Below are positions 12,655-15,088 of a DNA stretch of 15,088 nucleotides, one piece after another (the stretch's first letter is position 1; every line of letters begins with the position of its first letter). Source of the DNA: Bacillota bacterium (GTDB lineage: Bacteria; Bacillota; Clostridia; Lachnospirales; Lachnospiraceae); contig JAEZFH010000150.1 in the NCBI GenBank assembly GCA_023437885.1, positions 1-15,088 on the forward strand, written 5' to 3'. The notes under the pieces are model-generated. The model saw only the letters and a program-made list of their open reading frames with translations. It made no database searches and was not told the origin of the DNA. The position numbers and the translations under genes are program-made.

Positions 12655-15088
12655 CTAAACCAAGTGTTCTAAAGCACCTTGATAATCCGCTTGCATTGAG
12701 AGAATTACAGTGAATAACTCATTTGCTTTATCCTTATTCCCCAGTCCCAAATACCCTAAAGCCATCAAGTAGTTACAATACGTGCTGTTGCGGAGCTGCA
12801 AATCCTCCTGGTAAACTTCTATTTCTGGTAATGATACCGCAAAATAATCGTAGGTAACATGGTCAAATATGTGCTTTTCTCCATAAGAAATTAATTTATG
12901 GAACGCTCTTTTGGCACGATCATTCTGACCAAGAGTTTCATAAGCTAACCCCTGATAATAAATGAAGTCCGAAGGCTGTTCATTATAATAGATGGCACTG
13001 CATGGTTCTTGCTCTCCGCAAGTAGCAAGCTTTAAGTATTTTTCCATGTTTACAATATCATTTAACTGCCTGTATGATAATCCTATATAGTAGTAAGCTT
13101 GATTATCCGGTACATTTGGCAGTTTCCCTTCACCAAGGTTTTCAGGATAGTTAAGCGTAGCGAACAGGAATTCCAGTGCTTTTTCAGGGCGGTCTGCTTC
13201 CAGTTCTATTATTGCTTTATGAATGAGAGCATAGCGGTACTGTAAACTAACCTTACCTTCGCCACCCTCCCAAGGATGGAAACGATGATTCATAAGTGCA
13301 TGATAAGCATCATCATAGTTACCGATGCAATTAAGCAAAGTAATGTAGCGCAGAAATAAATCATCCCTGGACTTGAGTAATTCCTTGTGCGCCTCCAAAC
13401 TTTGTAAACGATCTGTGAGAGACACATTCATTTTTGCAGAAAGCTGATCGTGCTCTAAGCAAAAGCGCGGGTAGTCCGGATCTAAAGTGCAGGCTTGTTC
13501 CATTGCTGCCAGGGCTTTTTTACCGTCATTTTGCTTATTATAATAAGAAATTGACAGGTTTCTCCAGGCCATAGCCAGCTTACTATTTTCATCAACCGCA
13601 GTGTTCCAATGATTGGTCGCAAGTTGATATTGTTTTTTATCATAGTATAGATTACCCAGGTAATAGTGTGCCATAGCTGCCTGGTCCAGAATTTGTATCG
13701 CAGTTGACAGAATTTCGATTTCTTCAATACGATTTGGGAAGCAGTAGTCGGGATTCGCAGCTTCCCCGGTTTTAAAATTGCGTATCGCTTCTTCATAGTT
13801 TTTTGTTTTGCAATGCACATAACCTATGTAATAAAATAGAAGCGGAGAAGTACCCTCGCATGCCTCCAGTATGCACAGGGCATCAGGATACAATCCCGAT
13901 TTAATATAATCCAGTGCCAGCTCCAGATAATTATGTGCCTCTTCCCGCATTTTTGCTTTCCAGGATTTCATTGAGTTTTCGGATAATGCTTTTTCATAGA
14001 GGCATCCCATATACAAGGGATCAATCCGAAGGCTCTCGGTGAGAAGTGCTTCATTATCCTGACCAAGTAATCGCAGGATGGCAGCCTTCAGTGTCCGGGC
14101 CTTCATATTATGCCAATTGCGGATCATCGATAGTGAAATGAAGTTTAAAGCTTCTTCCAGGTCACCTTTTTTTACAGACAGGGAAGCAAGCCGGTAAAAG
14201 CCTGCACTCTGCATCTCGGCACTCCAGGTAGACTTATAAAAAGCGTCAAATGCCTTTTCGTCCTCCCCTATTGCGTAATAAGCCAGACCGAGATTAAAGT
14301 AACATTCTCCATGATAGGGATTGGGGGTTTTCCAGGTTTGTTTTTCTATTGCTTTTTTGAAAAAAGGGATACTCTCGCGTATCTGACCGCGTTTAAATAA
14401 CAAGAGTCCATAACCATTGTTCAGACTGATATCAGAAGCGTCCCGTTTGAGACCTTCAAGATAATAGTCTGCCGGCTCATAGGTAGCATGACGATATTGC
14501 TCTAAATGCTGAGCAGCCAGGTATAATTCCTCAAGTGATTTTAAATTAACAGGGTCCGGAAGTAATTGTGCCGGTTCTGGAACAGGTTTCAGCTCCTCAG
14601 CATATACAGAGTGAGACACAAGTATTTTCTTATCAGACAGCACTTTAAAACGGCAGGTATTTAAATTTTTGGGTAAAGGCATATAGGCTTCATAGCATTC
14701 CTGTGGTGATAGATCAGCATTTTCTTCGAATATAATGCTGTCGCCATTGATAACCCGGATGGTTGCATTATTATGTATGCTGGTAACATAAACCTTTATT
14801 AATAGTTGGGCATCGCCTTGTTTTGAAAGACTAATAACAGCATCCTTTGTGGCATTACCTACACGGCCGACACCTTTGTATGGCATGAAATATTGAACAA
14901 AGGTTTTCTCTTCCTGTGGCTTTAGCCAGGTAAAATCAGGCTGGTTGTCAGTAAAAACACCCGTCATTAACTCAATATAGGGTCCATCCTCATCGGTTAG
15001 ATTTCTATCCCAGGTTTGCCCGAAGCCTCCGTTTCCCCAAGTCCACTGTTTTTTGCCTGGAGAAACATGATGATCGGATACGTGAAGC
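12655..15088 (-). CDS. DUF5107 domain protein with C-terminal TPR repeats (5' end outside window)
   Basis: The reading frame is open to the right edge, so the ATG at 14967 is internal and at least 810 residues of the C-terminal part are visible. At the edge the residues SDHHVSPGKKQWTWGNGGFG and then DRNLTDEDGPYIELMTGVFT match the end of the DUF5107 domain. After a beta-rich stretch, a long array of helical repeats follows, with clear TPR units such as AMAHYYLGNLYYDKKQYQLA and AWRNLSISYYNKQ, on to the C-terminus. Such proteins are usually over 1000 residues, have no known enzymatic activity, and occur with sugar-utilisation genes. No signal peptide can be judged because the N-terminus is missing. 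A short glycosidase-like remnant lies convergent to its 3' end. Confidence 0.93.
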   Translation of the reverse strand, partial: LHVSDHHVSPGKKQWTWGNGGFGQTWDRNLTDEDGPYIELMTGVFTDNQPDFTWLKPQEEKTFVQYFMPYKGVGRVGNATKDAVISLSKQGDAQLLIKVYVTSIHNNATIRVINGDSIIFEENADLSPQECYEAYMPLPKNLNTCRFKVLSDKKILVSHSVYAEELKPVPEPAQLLPDPVNLKSLEELYLAAQHLEQYRHATYEPADYYLEGLKRDASDISLNNGYGLLLFKRGQIRESIPFFKKAIEKQTWKTPNPYHGECYFNLGLAYYAIGEDEKAFDAFYKSTWSAEMQSAGFYRLASLSVKKGDLEEALNFISLSMIRNWHNMKARTLKAAILRLLGQDNEALLTESLRIDPLYMGCLYEKALSENSMKSWKAKMREEAHNYLELALDYIKSGLYPDALCILEACEGTSPLLFYYIGYVHCKTKNYEEAIRNFKTGEAANPDYCFPNRIEEIEILSTAIQILDQAAMAHYYLGNLYYDKKQYQLATNHWNTAVDENSKLAMAWRNLSISYYNKQNDGKKALAAMEQACTLDPDYPRFCLEHDQLSAKMNVSLTDRLQSLEAHKELLKSRDDLFLRYITLLNCIGNYDDAYHALMNHRFHPWEGGEGKVSLQYRYALIHKAIIELEADRPEKALEFLFATLNYPENLGEGKLPNVPDNQAYYYIGLSYRQLNDIVNMEKYLKLATCGEQEPCSAIYYNEQPSDFIYYQGLAYETLGQNDRAKRAFHKLISYGEKHIFDHVTYDYFAVSLPEIEVYQEDLQLRNSTYCNYLMALGYLGLGNKDKANELFTVILSMQADYQGALEHLV

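Noticed and set aside
13482..13820. 112-codon minus-strand frame within the DUF5107 gene
   Set aside because: A shadow frame of the TPR-coding region with implausible composition.

Overview
The window looks like chromosomal DNA of a low-to-medium GC Gram-positive anaerobe, most likely a Clostridia member of the Lachnospiraceae type. The clues are the gene orders rplU-prp-rpmA and obgE-yhbY-nadD-yqeK-rsfS, an L27 with the Firmicutes N-terminal extension next to its Prp protease, lexA divergent from a LysM protein of the YneA kind, strong purine-rich ribosome binding sites, and a DUF5107/TPR protein of a kind common in gut and plant-fibre Clostridia. The taxonomic call is inference from content and layout; no database search was made.

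Layout. At 1-2303 lie two overlapping ABC exporter genes (the first cut by the left edge), probably the halves of a heterodimer. At 2368-3668 there is a consensus promoter, a folded L21-type leader, rplU, prp and rpmA, closed by a clear terminator. At 3730-4566 a DUF2785 gene sits between rpmA and obgE, which are usually adjacent. A new promoter at 4721-4749 then drives obgE, yhbY, nadD, yqeK and rsfS (ribosome assembly and silencing, NAD synthesis, dinucleotide turnover). A bidirectional terminator at 8366-8413 separates rsfS from the convergent lexA.

The most interesting part is 9057-9793, the divergent space between lexA and the YneA-like gene. It holds two back-to-back promoters (9296-9324 leftward, 9384-9412 rightward) and three sites matching RAAC-N4-GTTY (LexA/DinR-like), one of them inside the 17-bp spacer of a perfect TTGACA/TATAAT promoter. 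Both transcripts have unusually long leaders (about 230 and 370 nt). The YneA-side leader contains an imperfect 81-84 bp tandem duplication, each copy with two hairpins whose arms differ between copies while pairing is kept. The lexA leader contains a related, diverged copy in the sense orientation of lexA. This looks like a structured RNA (or protein-binding repeat) specific to this SOS locus, and I know of no described family that matches it.

To the right, a secreted 5'-nucleotidase/UDP-sugar hydrolase-like enzyme (10384-12087, minus strand) has its own promoter with a perfect 14-bp palindrome next to the -35. A short degraded reading frame at 12322-12585 resembles the C-terminal tail of a glycoside hydrolase. 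The window ends inside a large minus-strand DUF5107/TPR gene (12655 to beyond the right edge).
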